Of a stretch of DNA of 64,000 bases, positions 1-8,748 are shown piece after piece. The stretch is from an uncultured Eubacteriales bacterium (GTDB taxonomy: Bacteria; Bacillota; Clostridia; Peptostreptococcales; Anaerovoracaceae), in NCBI GenBank assembly GCA_902763505.1, contig CACWSO010000003.1, positions 82,413 through 146,412 on the forward strand, in the 5' to 3' direction. Under the pieces are notes generated by a model, which saw only the letters and a program-made list of their open reading frames with translations, was not told the origin of the DNA and searched no databases. The position numbers were made by a program, and so were the translations under genes. Numbering within the stretch: position 1 is the first letter of the stretch; each line of letters starts with the position of its first letter.

Positions 1-1008
1 TATCTCTACTCATATGCGAATACGGTTTCAGAGGCGAACAGTGAGGCAAACCACGCACTGAGATTGCTCAAAGCCAACAACTGCAAGCTGCAATATCCGA
101 TCTACTACGATCTGGAGGATACGCAGGTCTCAAAAGCGTCAAATGCGACAATCGTGGCAATGGCGAATGTGTTCTGCAGCAAGCTCAGCAGCAATGGCTA
201 CGCATCGGGCGTCTATGCGAATCTGAACTGGTGGAATAACAAACTTTCCGCATTTAACGGTTATGATAAGTGGGTCGCACAGTGGGCAAGTAAGTGCACC
301 TATGGTAAGAGCTACAGCATCTGGCAGTGCAGCAGCGAAGCCTCCGTCAGCGGAATCAGCGGCAGAGTGGATGCCAACCTGCTCATGTGCACAAGGGCCA
401 CATTGGATTACTTCATGAATATCAAGTATATTCCGCCGGTCACATACAGCCTGAAGAACATTGATGGAAAACTATATGCAATCGGCTCCAACGGGGATGT
501 TGTGAAGAACAGGTTCTTCAAAATCGGTTCGTACACATACGCATTCGGTCCGGACGGCGCAATGATCGCAGGTCAATCGTACTGGATCGGAAACGCTGGA
601 TATATCCTGGACAGCCAGGGAAGGGCATACATAAACAAATCAAAGACAAAGAAAAAAGCGCCGTACTACGCGAAGGCGGGAAGCGGCAAGAAGGGCACAA
701 TGAAGAGAGGTACAAACTTCTACGTGCTCCGGACGAGCGGCAAGTGGAGCCAGATGGCAAACGGATACTGGATCAAGACAAGCCTGACGAAGAAGACGGT
801 TGTCTACCCGAACATCAGTCCTTCTGTAAAAGTCAGCTACAAAGCGAAGCTCAAGAAGAAGACGGTAAGCCGCTCGGGCCCATCAAACAGTTACATCAAG
901 AAAAAGACATTCAAAAAGAATAGGAAAGTTACAGTTATCGGAACGTACGGAAGCTGGTCCAAGATAAGCAGCGGACAGTGGCTGCCGTCAAGCAGACTGA
1001 AGAGATAG
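1..1008 (+). CDS. GH25 lysozyme with C-terminal repeats and SH3-like domains, 5' end outside window
   Basis: The reading frame is open from base 1, so the N-terminus lies outside the window. The first residues (YLYSYANTVSEA) match the middle of a glycoside hydrolase 25 (1,4-beta-N-acetylmuramidase) fold, and an Asp-Leu-Glu motif typical of the GH25 active site is encoded near 109-117. After the catalytic part, about 430-640 encodes aromatic/glycine-rich repeats like glucan- or choline-binding repeats. Two basic SH3-like units follow (about 650-800 and 830-1005), which usually bind peptidoglycan. Family knowledge: a secreted wall-cleaving enzyme. It sits 10 bases before a second GH25 gene with similar SH3 units, so the pair looks like a tandem duplication. 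The bacterial rather than phage assignment rests on the wall-gene context. Confidence 0.88.
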   Translation, partial: YLYSYANTVSEANSEANHALRLLKANNCKLQYPIYYDLEDTQVSKASNATIVAMANVFCSKLSSNGYASGVYANLNWWNNKLSAFNGYDKWVAQWASKCTYGKSYSIWQCSSEASVSGISGRVDANLLMCTRATLDYFMNIKYIPPVTYSLKNIDGKLYAIGSNGDVVKNRFFKIGSYTYAFGPDGAMIAGQSYWIGNAGYILDSQGRAYINKSKTKKKAPYYAKAGSGKKGTMKRGTNFYVLRTSGKWSQMANGYWIKTSLTKKTVVYPNISPSVKVSYKAKLKKKTVSRSGPSNSYIKKKTFKKNRKVTVIGTYGSWSKISSGQWLPSSRLKR

Positions 1009-1018
1009 GAGAAATATC

Positions 1019-2641
1019 ATGAAAAAATTTCTTACAATCACGCTAACATTCGTCATAGGAATGTCCATGACGATCATGCCTGCCGTGGCAGCGGAGAATG
1101 AGGTGGCAGTTGACGCACAGCCTGTCGCAGAAGAAGCACAGACGCCGGAGGCTGCAACGGCTGCGGAAACGGATGTGACGGCACAGGCAACCGAACCAGC
1201 AGCAGTGGACGAAGATGTTACGGAAACAACCGAATCGCAGGAGCCGGAGGCAAAGGATATCAACATTGATGTTTCTGACGGGTCGGCATTAGAAGGACTG
1301 GACGGGCTTTATATCAGCGACATTGAAAACGACCCGGAACTCTGTTATGTACTGGATGATCCTACTTTCTACAGGTATTATGACGTCGATGAAAACGGCC
1401 TGATTACCAAGAAAGAAGTTGAACTTGATGAGGTCGAGAAATTCATTGCTGAGGCAGATGCGAATGCCGAAGGAATCGACGATGTGGCAAATATCGATAC
1501 TGAACCGGACCTGACGGCTATGGGCGGCGGTGTATCAGGACTTGGTAAAGGCCAGACACCTGCCAAGTATGCGTCCCACAATAGATATCACTGCATCGAT
1601 ATCTCCTGGTGGCAGGGATCGATTTCAGCAGCGAACTGGCAGCAGATCAAGGCTGCGGGCGTTACCCACGTCATCCTCAGATGCGGATACAGCACGCTCA
1701 GCAACGGTACACACAACGTTGATTCAACATTTGCCAACAATATTAACGGCGCATACAATGCGGGCATCAAGGTTGGGGTTTACTACTACTCGACAGCAGT
1801 TTCCGCAGCGGAGGCTCAGTCCGAAGCGCAGTACACCGCATCGATTATTTCACCGTATAAGAGAATGATCAGTCTTCCGGTCGCCTTTGACTACGAGACA
1901 GGCGGCAGACTGACTTCGAAAGTTATGAAGAGTGTTGGTACTTCATCTTGCATTGCATATTGTGATACAATAAAAGCTGCGGGTTACACACCGATGGTTT
2001 ATGCGAATTACAATACGCTGAGCAACTTCATCGACTACAGGACGCTGCAGAGCAAGTACAAGATCTGGCTCGCCAACTATACGACAAACGGTGTTGCCAC
2101 TTCCTATGCTGGAGACTATTACATGTGGCAGTACAGTTCCTCCGGCAAAGTCAACGGACTGAAGGGTAATATCGATATCAACTACATCTTCGAACCAAAG
2201 GCAGCGGCTCCGGCAGTATCTACGCCAGCTGCGAAGGCACCAGTGACAGCAACTTCAGCCTTTGTATCCTACAGTGCGAAGACCAAGTCCGCGCTGAAGT
2301 ACAGAACCGGTCCGGGAACGAACTATAAGGTGAAGGGCATCTACAAGAAGGGTGCAACCATCAAAGTCGTAGGAAAATCAGGCAGCTGGGTGAAGCTGAG
2401 CAATGGATATTATGTATCTTCCAAGTACATTACCAAGGTTTCATCCTCCAGCAGCACTAGCGTGAAGTACCCGCGCAGCGTAAAGACTACAACGGTAGTA
2501 AATTACAGAAGCGGCCCGGGAACAAATTACAAGATCAAGGGAAAGTATAAGAAAGGCGTCAAAGTCACAATCAAATCAGTCAAGAACGGTTGGGGCAAAA
2601 TGAGCAACGGGTATTATATCTATTTGAAATATGTGAAATAA
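1019..2641 (+). CDS. Secreted GH25 lysozyme with EF-hand-like loop and two SH3 domains
   Basis: 540 residues. The start ATG follows an AGGAGA ribosome site that overlaps the stop of the preceding gene. A signal peptide is evident (MKKFLTITLTFVIG, ending near AVAA). An acidic Ala/Glu/Thr-rich linker covers about residues 30-85. Residues 122-133 read D-V-D-E-N-G-L-I-T-K-K-E, a good EF-hand/dockerin-type calcium loop. The GH25 domain spans roughly 190-395, with the CIDISWWQG entry motif and a FDYE active-site motif. Two SH3-like repeats follow (about 420-475 and 485-540), each with an YRxGPGTNYK motif. Expected role: N-acetylmuramidase acting outside the cell in wall turnover. The EF-hand loop suggests calcium dependence, which is inference. 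Confidence 0.93.
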   Translation: MKKFLTITLTFVIGMSMTIMPAVAAENEVAVDAQPVAEEAQTPEAATAAETDVTAQATEPAAVDEDVTETTESQEPEAKDINIDVSDGSALEGLDGLYISDIENDPELCYVLDDPTFYRYYDVDENGLITKKEVELDEVEKFIAEADANAEGIDDVANIDTEPDLTAMGGGVSGLGKGQTPAKYASHNRYHCIDISWWQGSISAANWQQIKAAGVTHVILRCGYSTLSNGTHNVDSTFANNINGAYNAGIKVGVYYYSTAVSAAEAQSEAQYTASIISPYKRMISLPVAFDYETGGRLTSKVMKSVGTSSCIAYCDTIKAAGYTPMVYANYNTLSNFIDYRTLQSKYKIWLANYTTNGVATSYAGDYYMWQYSSSGKVNGLKGNIDINYIFEPKAAAPAVSTPAAKAPVTATSAFVSYSAKTKSALKYRTGPGTNYKVKGIYKKGATIKVVGKSGSWVKLSNGYYVSSKYITKVSSSSSTSVKYPRSVKTTTVVNYRSGPGTNYKIKGKYKKGVKVTIKSVKNGWGKMSNGYYIYLKYVK

Positions 2642-2671
2642 GGACGAGCTCAGACAGGAAGCAGGCACAGA

Positions 2672-4168
2672 ATGGATGAACGAGAGCGGCAGTACAGGGA
2701 GTATCTGTCTCTTAGACAACATGAGCAGGAAGAGGAAATAAACAGAGAGTACTATCAGCAGGAAGAAAGGCTGCATTCAGACAGTCTGCATGAGCACTCT
2801 GATGAGAAGTACGGGCAGTTCTTTCCTGAGAATAAGAAGCAAACCAGAAGGGTCTCAGTTACTGAGACTCCTTATGGTGCATCCGAACTGCGCCGCGCCC
2901 AGAAGGAAAAGGCCCGCCGCGACAGGGAGATGCAGGAATATCTCGCTGCCAGAGAGGCGGACAGGAACAGCAGGGGTGTGCGGTCAGGCATCAGGCATGC
3001 CGATTATGATGAGTTCGGCAGTGTGAAGCCGAACAGAGCTTCCAGCAGGAAAGCGCACAAAGAAGCAGAGAAGGCTGCGAAAAAGGCAGCCAAAAAAGCA
3101 GCAAAGCATGCTGCAAAGGCAACAGGCGCAGCCAGAAGAAGACTGCCGGCGCCTGTTTTGGCTTTTCTCATTGTGTTCATACTTGCCGCCGTTACGGCAA
3201 TAGGCGGTGGTGCTGTCGTCATGTCGACGGTTGCCAGTGCCCAGCACATTCCAATTGATAAGAACAACTTGGGAATGGATCCGACAGCTGCAGCCGCTAT
3301 CGATGGATACAGGAATATTGCGGTTCTTGGAACAGACGCCAGAGTTGGCGACGATGAGTCTAATGTAAGAAGCGACGCTATCATCGTGGCGAGTATCAAC
3401 GAAGAAACCAATGAAGTTAAGATGTTCTCCGTATTCAGAGATACACTGCTGGATGTGGGGGATCAGGGACTGGACAAGATTACACATGCATATGCCTATG
3501 GAGGACCGCAGCAGTCTCTGACCGCACTCAATCGGAATCTGGACCTCAACATCGACGAGGTTGTTGTCATCAACTGGAAGACGGTCGCAGATACGATTGA
3601 CGCAGTCGGAGGAATCGAAATCGATGTCCAGGAATCTGAACTGGATGAGCTCAATAAGTACATTCACGAAACAGCCATCAACGTTGACGGACCTGCAGAC
3701 AAAGTAGAATCTGCAGGCAAACAGACACTGAACGGTGTTCAGGCTGTTACCTATGCGAGAATCAGAAAGGATGCCGTCACAGGCGACTACAGAAGAAACG
3801 AGAGGATGAAGATCGTCTTCAGCCAGACCTTCAAGGCAGTAAAGGGGGCGGGACCGCTTAAGATGCTGTCTGTAGCAAGACAAGCTATGCCTGAGGTCAG
3901 AACGAATATCGGAACCATTGATATCATGAAGCTGATGCTCAAGGTGAAGTCCTTCGATATGACTGATTCAACGACCGGATTCCCATATGATGTAGGAAGC
4001 TGGACCGGATACGCCGGCGCAGGATACGCCTGGTACGGACCTCCCGTCAATTTATCAAACAATGTAAGTAAACTGCACGCCCAATTCTTTGGGCAGGATG
4101 GTTACACACCGAGTGAAACTGTCCAGGAAATCAGCAATGATATAGCGAATACGACCGGAATCTACTAA
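2672..4168 (+). CDS. LCP family (LytR-CpsA-Psr) glycopolymer-peptidoglycan ligase
   Basis: 498 residues. The N-terminal 150 residues are charged and coiled-coil-like (RQYREYLSLRQHEQEEE, then a Lys/Ala-rich AEKAAKKAAKKAAKHAAK stretch) and should be cytoplasmic. One membrane segment follows at about 157-185. The LCP domain spans about 215-400 (VLGTDARVG, SVFRDTLLDV, VTYARIRKDAVTGDYRRNERM), with the Arg and Asp residues expected for binding the polyprenyl pyrophosphate head group. Known role of the family: transfer of teichoic-acid or capsule chains from undecaprenyl pyrophosphate to peptidoglycan outside the membrane. It is the first of three LCP genes here. No strong ribosome site is visible; the start is the first ATG after the gap. 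Confidence 0.92.
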   Translation: MDERERQYREYLSLRQHEQEEEINREYYQQEERLHSDSLHEHSDEKYGQFFPENKKQTRRVSVTETPYGASELRRAQKEKARRDREMQEYLAAREADRNSRGVRSGIRHADYDEFGSVKPNRASSRKAHKEAEKAAKKAAKKAAKHAAKATGAARRRLPAPVLAFLIVFILAAVTAIGGGAVVMSTVASAQHIPIDKNNLGMDPTAAAAIDGYRNIAVLGTDARVGDDESNVRSDAIIVASINEETNEVKMFSVFRDTLLDVGDQGLDKITHAYAYGGPQQSLTALNRNLDLNIDEVVVINWKTVADTIDAVGGIEIDVQESELDELNKYIHETAINVDGPADKVESAGKQTLNGVQAVTYARIRKDAVTGDYRRNERMKIVFSQTFKAVKGAGPLKMLSVARQAMPEVRTNIGTIDIMKLMLKVKSFDMTDSTTGFPYDVGSWTGYAGAGYAWYGPPVNLSNNVSKLHAQFFGQDGYTPSETVQEISNDIANTTGIY

Positions 4169-4196
4169 ACCAGCAGCGTGCAGGTAAGGAGAGAGT

Positions 4197-5252
4197 ATGG
4201 AACAGATCAACAAGAAAAAAGTGATGCTCATCTTTGGAGGAGTTTCTTCAGAGCATGAGGTTTCCAGGACTTCCGCGGCATCGGTACTAACGCACATGAA
4301 TATGGATAAGTACGATGTCATCAAAGTCGGCATCACGAAAGAAGGCCGCTGGATGCAGACGGAAGCAGAGCCAGTGGATATTGAAAACGGTAGCTGGGAA
4401 GAGCATCCATCGAATAAGGATGTGTATCTAATGCCGGGCGCAGGATTCGCAGGGTTGGATGTAGATATCGTATTTCCGCTTCTGCACGGAAGAAATGGTG
4501 AGGATGGAAGAATGCAGGGTTTCCTTGCGATCGCAGGGATTCCGTTTGTTGGTTCCGACTCGACTGCTTCAGCCGCCTGCATGGACAAGGCTGTGACAAA
4601 AGCTGTCATCGATCAGGCGGAAGCGTGTGATCAGGCCAAGTGCTGCGTGGCGCATAAGGGCTGTGATGTGGAAGAAGCAGCCGGTGTCATTGACCAGTTC
4701 TTTGACAGCAAATACCCGCTGTTCGTAAAGCCTGCCAATGCAGGATCGTCTGTGGGTATCAGCAAAGTCAAGCAGATAGAAGGACTGCCGGAAGCCCTGA
4801 ATGTTGCCTTTGCAGAAGATAACAAGGCTGTCATCGAGGAAGCCATCGTCGGAAGAGAAATCGAAGTCGCTGTTCTTGGAAATGAAGATCCGCAGGCCAG
4901 CTGCATCGGAGAGATCCTTTCTGCCAATGAATTCTATGATTATGTGGCAAAATATGATAATATAGGGTCTGTAACATCAATCGTTACCGACCTTCCTGAC
5001 AGTCTGCAGGAACAGATCCGGCAGACTGCAGTTAGCATTTACGAAATTATGGGGTGCAGAGGACTTGCCAGGGTGGATTTCTTCCTCAAAGAAGGCCCAT
5101 CCGGAGGATTTGACGACGGCGAACTCGTTTTTAATGAGATCAATACAATGCCGGGATTTACGAAAATCAGCATGTATCCTCAGCTCTGGGAAGAGTCAGG
5201 AATCGGATACGGAGAATTAATAGATAAACTCATAGAACTAGCGGAGGAATAA
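4197..5252 (+). CDS. ddl: D-alanine--D-alanine ligase
   Basis: 351 residues, normal length for Ddl. It is an ATP-grasp enzyme that joins two D-alanines for the peptidoglycan stem. Visible motifs are the N-terminal GGVSSEHEVS, HGRNGEDGRMQG, GSDSTASAACMDK, the ATP-binding KPANAGSSVGISK, and a C-terminal NEINTMPGFT metal-binding region. The omega-loop segment FYDYVAKY (about 245-252) carries the Tyr-Ala-Lys-Tyr form of D-Ala-D-Ala ligases rather than the VanA/VanB D-lactate form, so no vancomycin-resistance role is suggested. AAGGAG precedes the ATG. It is co-oriented with LCP genes and thrS, probably in one operon. Confidence 0.95.
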   Translation: MEQINKKKVMLIFGGVSSEHEVSRTSAASVLTHMNMDKYDVIKVGITKEGRWMQTEAEPVDIENGSWEEHPSNKDVYLMPGAGFAGLDVDIVFPLLHGRNGEDGRMQGFLAIAGIPFVGSDSTASAACMDKAVTKAVIDQAEACDQAKCCVAHKGCDVEEAAGVIDQFFDSKYPLFVKPANAGSSVGISKVKQIEGLPEALNVAFAEDNKAVIEEAIVGREIEVAVLGNEDPQASCIGEILSANEFYDYVAKYDNIGSVTSIVTDLPDSLQEQIRQTAVSIYEIMGCRGLARVDFFLKEGPSGGFDDGELVFNEINTMPGFTKISMYPQLWEESGIGYGELIDKLIELAEE

Positions 5253-5259
5253 AACAGAA

Positions 5260-7005
5260 ATGGCAAAGGAAAAAATCAATTTCGAAGATGAACAGGTAAG
5301 ATCAAATTACAGACATACGACGTCCCATATCATGGCGCAAGCTGTCAAGAAGCTGTGGCCGGACGCTAAACTTGCAATCGGACCTGCCATAGAAAACGGA
5401 TTCTATTATGACTTCGATATGGAACACAAGCTGGAGCCGAATGACCTGCTGAAAATCCAGAAGGAAATGAAAAAAATCATGCAGGCCAACTATCCGCTGG
5501 AGAGATTTGAACTGCCTCGCAGCGAAGCTATCAAATTTATGGCGGACAAAGGCGAGGATTACAAGGTCGAGCTCATCGAAGATCTGCCGGAGGATGCAAC
5601 GATTTCATTCTATCAGCAGGGAGATTTCGTAGACCTGTGTGCGGGACCGCACATGGAGTCGACGGGACAGATCAAGGCAGTGAAGCTGCAGAGCATCGCG
5701 GGAGCATACTGGAGAGGTGATTCCGACCGCAAGATGCTCCAGAGAATCTACGGAACATGCTTCCCAAGCCAGGCAGAGTTGGATGAGTACATCGCGAAAC
5801 TGGAAGAGGCCAAGAAGAGAGACCACAGAAAAATCGGTAAGGAAATGGATCTGTTCGCCCTTTACGATGAAGGTCCGGGATTCCCGTTCTTCATGCCGAA
5901 GGGAATGATCATCAGAAACGAGCTGGAGAGCTATTGGAAAGAGGATCACCGCAAGAGAGGGTATGAGGAAATAAGAACCCCGTTGATTCTGAACGAACAG
6001 CTCTGGAGAACTTCCGGACACTGGGATCACTACAAAGACAACATGTACTTCACCAAAATCGATGACGAGGACTACGCAATCAAGCCGATGAATTGTCCGG
6101 GATCGATTCTGGCTTACAAGAGAAGACTCTGGTCATACAGAGATCTGCCTCTGAGATATGCAGAACTGGGACAGGTGCACAGACATGAGCTGTCCGGAGC
6201 ACTCCACGGTCTGATGAGAGTTAGAACCTTTGTGCAGGACGATGCCCACATCTTCATGCTTCCGGAGCAGACGAAGGATGAGGTCATCGGTGTCATCCAG
6301 CTGTTCGACGAACTGTACAAGCTGTTCAACCTGCCGTATCACATTGAGTTGTCCACTATGCCGGAAGACCATATGGGATCACTGGAAGAGTGGAATGCAG
6401 CAGAGACAGCGCTCAAGGAAGCCATTGAGACCGTCGGCGTTGGATACGTCATCAATGAAGGCGACGGCGCATTCTATGGACCGAAGCTTGACTTCCATCT
6501 TGAGGACTCACTGGGCAGAACATGGCAGTGTGGAACGATCCAGCTGGATATGCAGATGCCGCAGAGATTCGACATCAGCTATGTAGGGGCGGACGGTGAG
6601 AAACACAGACCGCTTATGATTCACAGAGCTGCATTCGGTTCTGTTGAGAGATTCATCGGAATCCTCATTGAACATTTTGCAGGCAAGTTCCCGCTTTGGC
6701 TGGCTCCGGTACAAGTCAGACTCATGACAGTAACAGAGAAGTTTACACCATATGCTGAAGAAGTCGGCAAGCTGTTTGAGGAAGCAGGCATCCGTGTAGA
6801 ATGCGATATCAGGAACGAGAAGATTGGATACAAAATCCGTCAGGCGCGCAATGAGCGTGTTCCGTATATGTGCATCATCGGTGAGAATGAAGTCGAAGCC
6901 GGCAACCTGACCGTGAGAAATGGTAAAACAGGCGATCAGATCGAAATGAAACCTGAAGAGCTTAAGGATAAACTGCTCGCAGAGATTGAAACGAAGGCAC
7001 TTTAA
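5260..7005 (+). CDS. thrS: Threonyl-tRNA synthetase lacking the TGS domain
   Basis: 581 residues, against about 640 for the common bacterial form. It begins almost directly in the N2 editing domain: HTTSHIMAQ carries the HxxxH motif, and DLCAGPH the editing-site Cys and His. The N-terminal TGS domain is absent. The catalytic class II core follows (PMNCPGSILAY with the zinc Cys, RTFVQDDAHIF, and a C-terminal anticodon-binding domain from about residue 480). It charges tRNA-Thr in the cytoplasm. The GGAGG in front of the ATG lies in the last codons of ddl. The 7-base gap to ddl leaves no room for a T-box leader, so expression must follow the wall operon or an internal signal. Confidence 0.96.
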   Translation: MAKEKINFEDEQVRSNYRHTTSHIMAQAVKKLWPDAKLAIGPAIENGFYYDFDMEHKLEPNDLLKIQKEMKKIMQANYPLERFELPRSEAIKFMADKGEDYKVELIEDLPEDATISFYQQGDFVDLCAGPHMESTGQIKAVKLQSIAGAYWRGDSDRKMLQRIYGTCFPSQAELDEYIAKLEEAKKRDHRKIGKEMDLFALYDEGPGFPFFMPKGMIIRNELESYWKEDHRKRGYEEIRTPLILNEQLWRTSGHWDHYKDNMYFTKIDDEDYAIKPMNCPGSILAYKRRLWSYRDLPLRYAELGQVHRHELSGALHGLMRVRTFVQDDAHIFMLPEQTKDEVIGVIQLFDELYKLFNLPYHIELSTMPEDHMGSLEEWNAAETALKEAIETVGVGYVINEGDGAFYGPKLDFHLEDSLGRTWQCGTIQLDMQMPQRFDISYVGADGEKHRPLMIHRAAFGSVERFIGILIEHFAGKFPLWLAPVQVRLMTVTEKFTPYAEEVGKLFEEAGIRVECDIRNEKIGYKIRQARNERVPYMCIIGENEVEAGNLTVRNGKTGDQIEMKPEELKDKLLAEIETKAL

Positions 7006-7041
7006 GACACCCGAAGGGCAGTGTACAGAGGAAGCCTTGCT

Positions 7042-8748
7042 ATGAAGAAGATCGACTGGAAAATCAATTGGCGAAAACTAAAATATATTCCTAAATCAAC
7101 AGGACTCAGAATTCTGATTCTGGCAACAGGATTGGCTGAAGTCCTGTTTCTGGTGTTATTGCTCGTGCTAGGCGTGCTGCCTGCAACGTATGTTGCAGTT
7201 ATCATTCTGGTATTGCTTCTGATTGATGCGATTATTCTCCAGCTCATGAACGGTGTGAAGTTCAGGCGGACGAAATCTCTGATTGCGATGGTCATAGCAA
7301 TGCTGCTGATTAACGTACTGCTCATTGGCGACGTCTATGTCTACAGCACCTATGACACGCTGAAGAAGATCAGCGCATGGCATGACACTTGGGAGTATTA
7401 CAAGGTAGTGGCTCTGAAAGACGGCAGCTATCAGAAGATAGGCGATGTCAAAGGCAAGACAGTCTACACCGTAGATATGGAGTCGAAGCAGCTGACGGAG
7501 GCAAGCGAGAGGCTTATCACCAAGGAAGAAGTGAACTTCGAAACAGTAAGCGGATTACTGAATCTTGGGCAGATGCTGGTGGATGATGGATCCGATGTCA
7601 GTGAGAAAGACGTATCGGAGCTTGCGTCTGCGACAGAAGAAGAAATCGCTCAGGCTGCCGATAAACTGGCAGAAGAAGAGGCGAAGGCAAAGGACGAAGA
7701 GAGCAGTGCTGATGGCGATGAGGAAACCGCAGCAGCTGCCGGCAGCGATCAAGATGCTGCAAATGTCGAGCTGAATGACAATGTCATACTGGTCAGCAAT
7801 TCCGGTTACAAACTCATCAAATCGAACATCAAAGGCTTCAAGAAGAACACAGAAGTCATATACAAAATCAAAGTCAAGAAGAGAGCAGATGACACCAGCA
7901 AAGCGGTCGATGTGACGAAGGATTCCTTCAATGTGCTGATATCCGGACTAGATTCCTGGGGCACGATCGATGAGGGAGGTCTGAGCGATGTCAACATGGT
8001 TATGACCGTCAATCCGCAGACAAGGCAGGTACTTCTGACATCCATCCCGCGTGACAGCTACATTCCGCTCCATTCCTTCGGGGAAAAGGATAAGCTGACC
8101 CACTCCGGAATCTATGGTAGCGACGAGACAAGGAAGACGATTGAGGACTTCCTGGGCATAGATATCAACTACACGATCAGAGTCAACTTCTCCATGCTGG
8201 TTGATTTGATCAACGCAATCGACGGCATTGACGTGTACTCGGATTACGCCTTTGAATCGGCCATTACCGACTGGACATATGAAGAAGGCTGGAACCACTG
8301 CACGGGCAAGAAGGCGCTGTACTTCGCCAGAGAGCGTAAGGCTTTCGCCGACGGAGACATGCAGAGGAACAAGAACCAGCAGAAGGTTCTGGAAGCCACT
8401 CTTAAGAAAGTGACGTCCAGCAAAGTCATCATGACAAGATATACGAAGATCCTTGACTCCGTGGAAGATGAGATGTGGACGGACCTGAGCAACAAAGATC
8501 TGAAAAAACTTGCCAGGATGCAGCTCAGCAATATGAACAAGAAGTGGGAAGTCAAGAAGGTCAACGTTGACGGCGGTACAGGCGGAGCGCCTTGCTACAG
8601 CATGGGAAATGAGAACCTTTCGGTCGTTTTTCCTTCTGAGGAATCAGTGGAGAAGGCAAAATCGGCAATTCATGATATAATGTATCCGGTGGACAACACC
8701 CAAAGCAGTACTGAGGCGAGTGAAGCCAATGAAGAGGTCGACGAATAA
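7042..8748 (+). CDS. LCP family protein with three N-terminal membrane segments and an acidic inserted region
   Basis: 568 residues from the ATG at 7042, which has AGAGGAAG a few bases upstream; a GTG at 7021 is possible but lacks such a site. Three hydrophobic segments occupy about 17-90, the layout known from pneumococcal Cps2A-type LCP proteins. A region of about 180 residues follows (KDGSYQKIGDVKGKTVY, then a Glu/Ala/Asp-rich stretch near 210-240). The LCP domain starts near 298 (LISGLDSWG, TSIPRDSYIPLHSFG, YFARERKAFADGDMQRNKNQQ). Expected role: attachment of a secreted polymer to peptidoglycan. The last about 20 bases overlap the next LCP gene, which is a close paralogue without the acidic region. 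Confidence 0.92.
   Translation: MKKIDWKINWRKLKYIPKSTGLRILILATGLAEVLFLVLLLVLGVLPATYVAVIILVLLLIDAIILQLMNGVKFRRTKSLIAMVIAMLLINVLLIGDVYVYSTYDTLKKISAWHDTWEYYKVVALKDGSYQKIGDVKGKTVYTVDMESKQLTEASERLITKEEVNFETVSGLLNLGQMLVDDGSDVSEKDVSELASATEEEIAQAADKLAEEEAKAKDEESSADGDEETAAAAGSDQDAANVELNDNVILVSNSGYKLIKSNIKGFKKNTEVIYKIKVKKRADDTSKAVDVTKDSFNVLISGLDSWGTIDEGGLSDVNMVMTVNPQTRQVLLTSIPRDSYIPLHSFGEKDKLTHSGIYGSDETRKTIEDFLGIDINYTIRVNFSMLVDLINAIDGIDVYSDYAFESAITDWTYEEGWNHCTGKKALYFARERKAFADGDMQRNKNQQKVLEATLKKVTSSKVIMTRYTKILDSVEDEMWTDLSNKDLKKLARMQLSNMNKKWEVKKVNVDGGTGGAPCYSMGNENLSVVFPSEESVEKAKSAIHDIMYPVDNTQSSTEASEANEEVDE

Noticed and set aside
2984-3883. Long open frame on the - strand opposite the first LCP gene (299 codons)
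   Set aside because: It is fully antisense to a well-supported LCP gene, has no recognisable domain and is Cys/Ser/Arg-rich as shadow frames are.
4197-5252. Vancomycin-resistance type ligase
   Set aside because: The omega-loop has the Tyr-Ala-Lys-Tyr form of normal D-Ala-D-Ala ligases, and no vanH/vanX-like genes are near.
5245-5260. T-box or other leader before thrS
   Set aside because: Only 7 bases separate ddl and thrS; there is no room for a leader.
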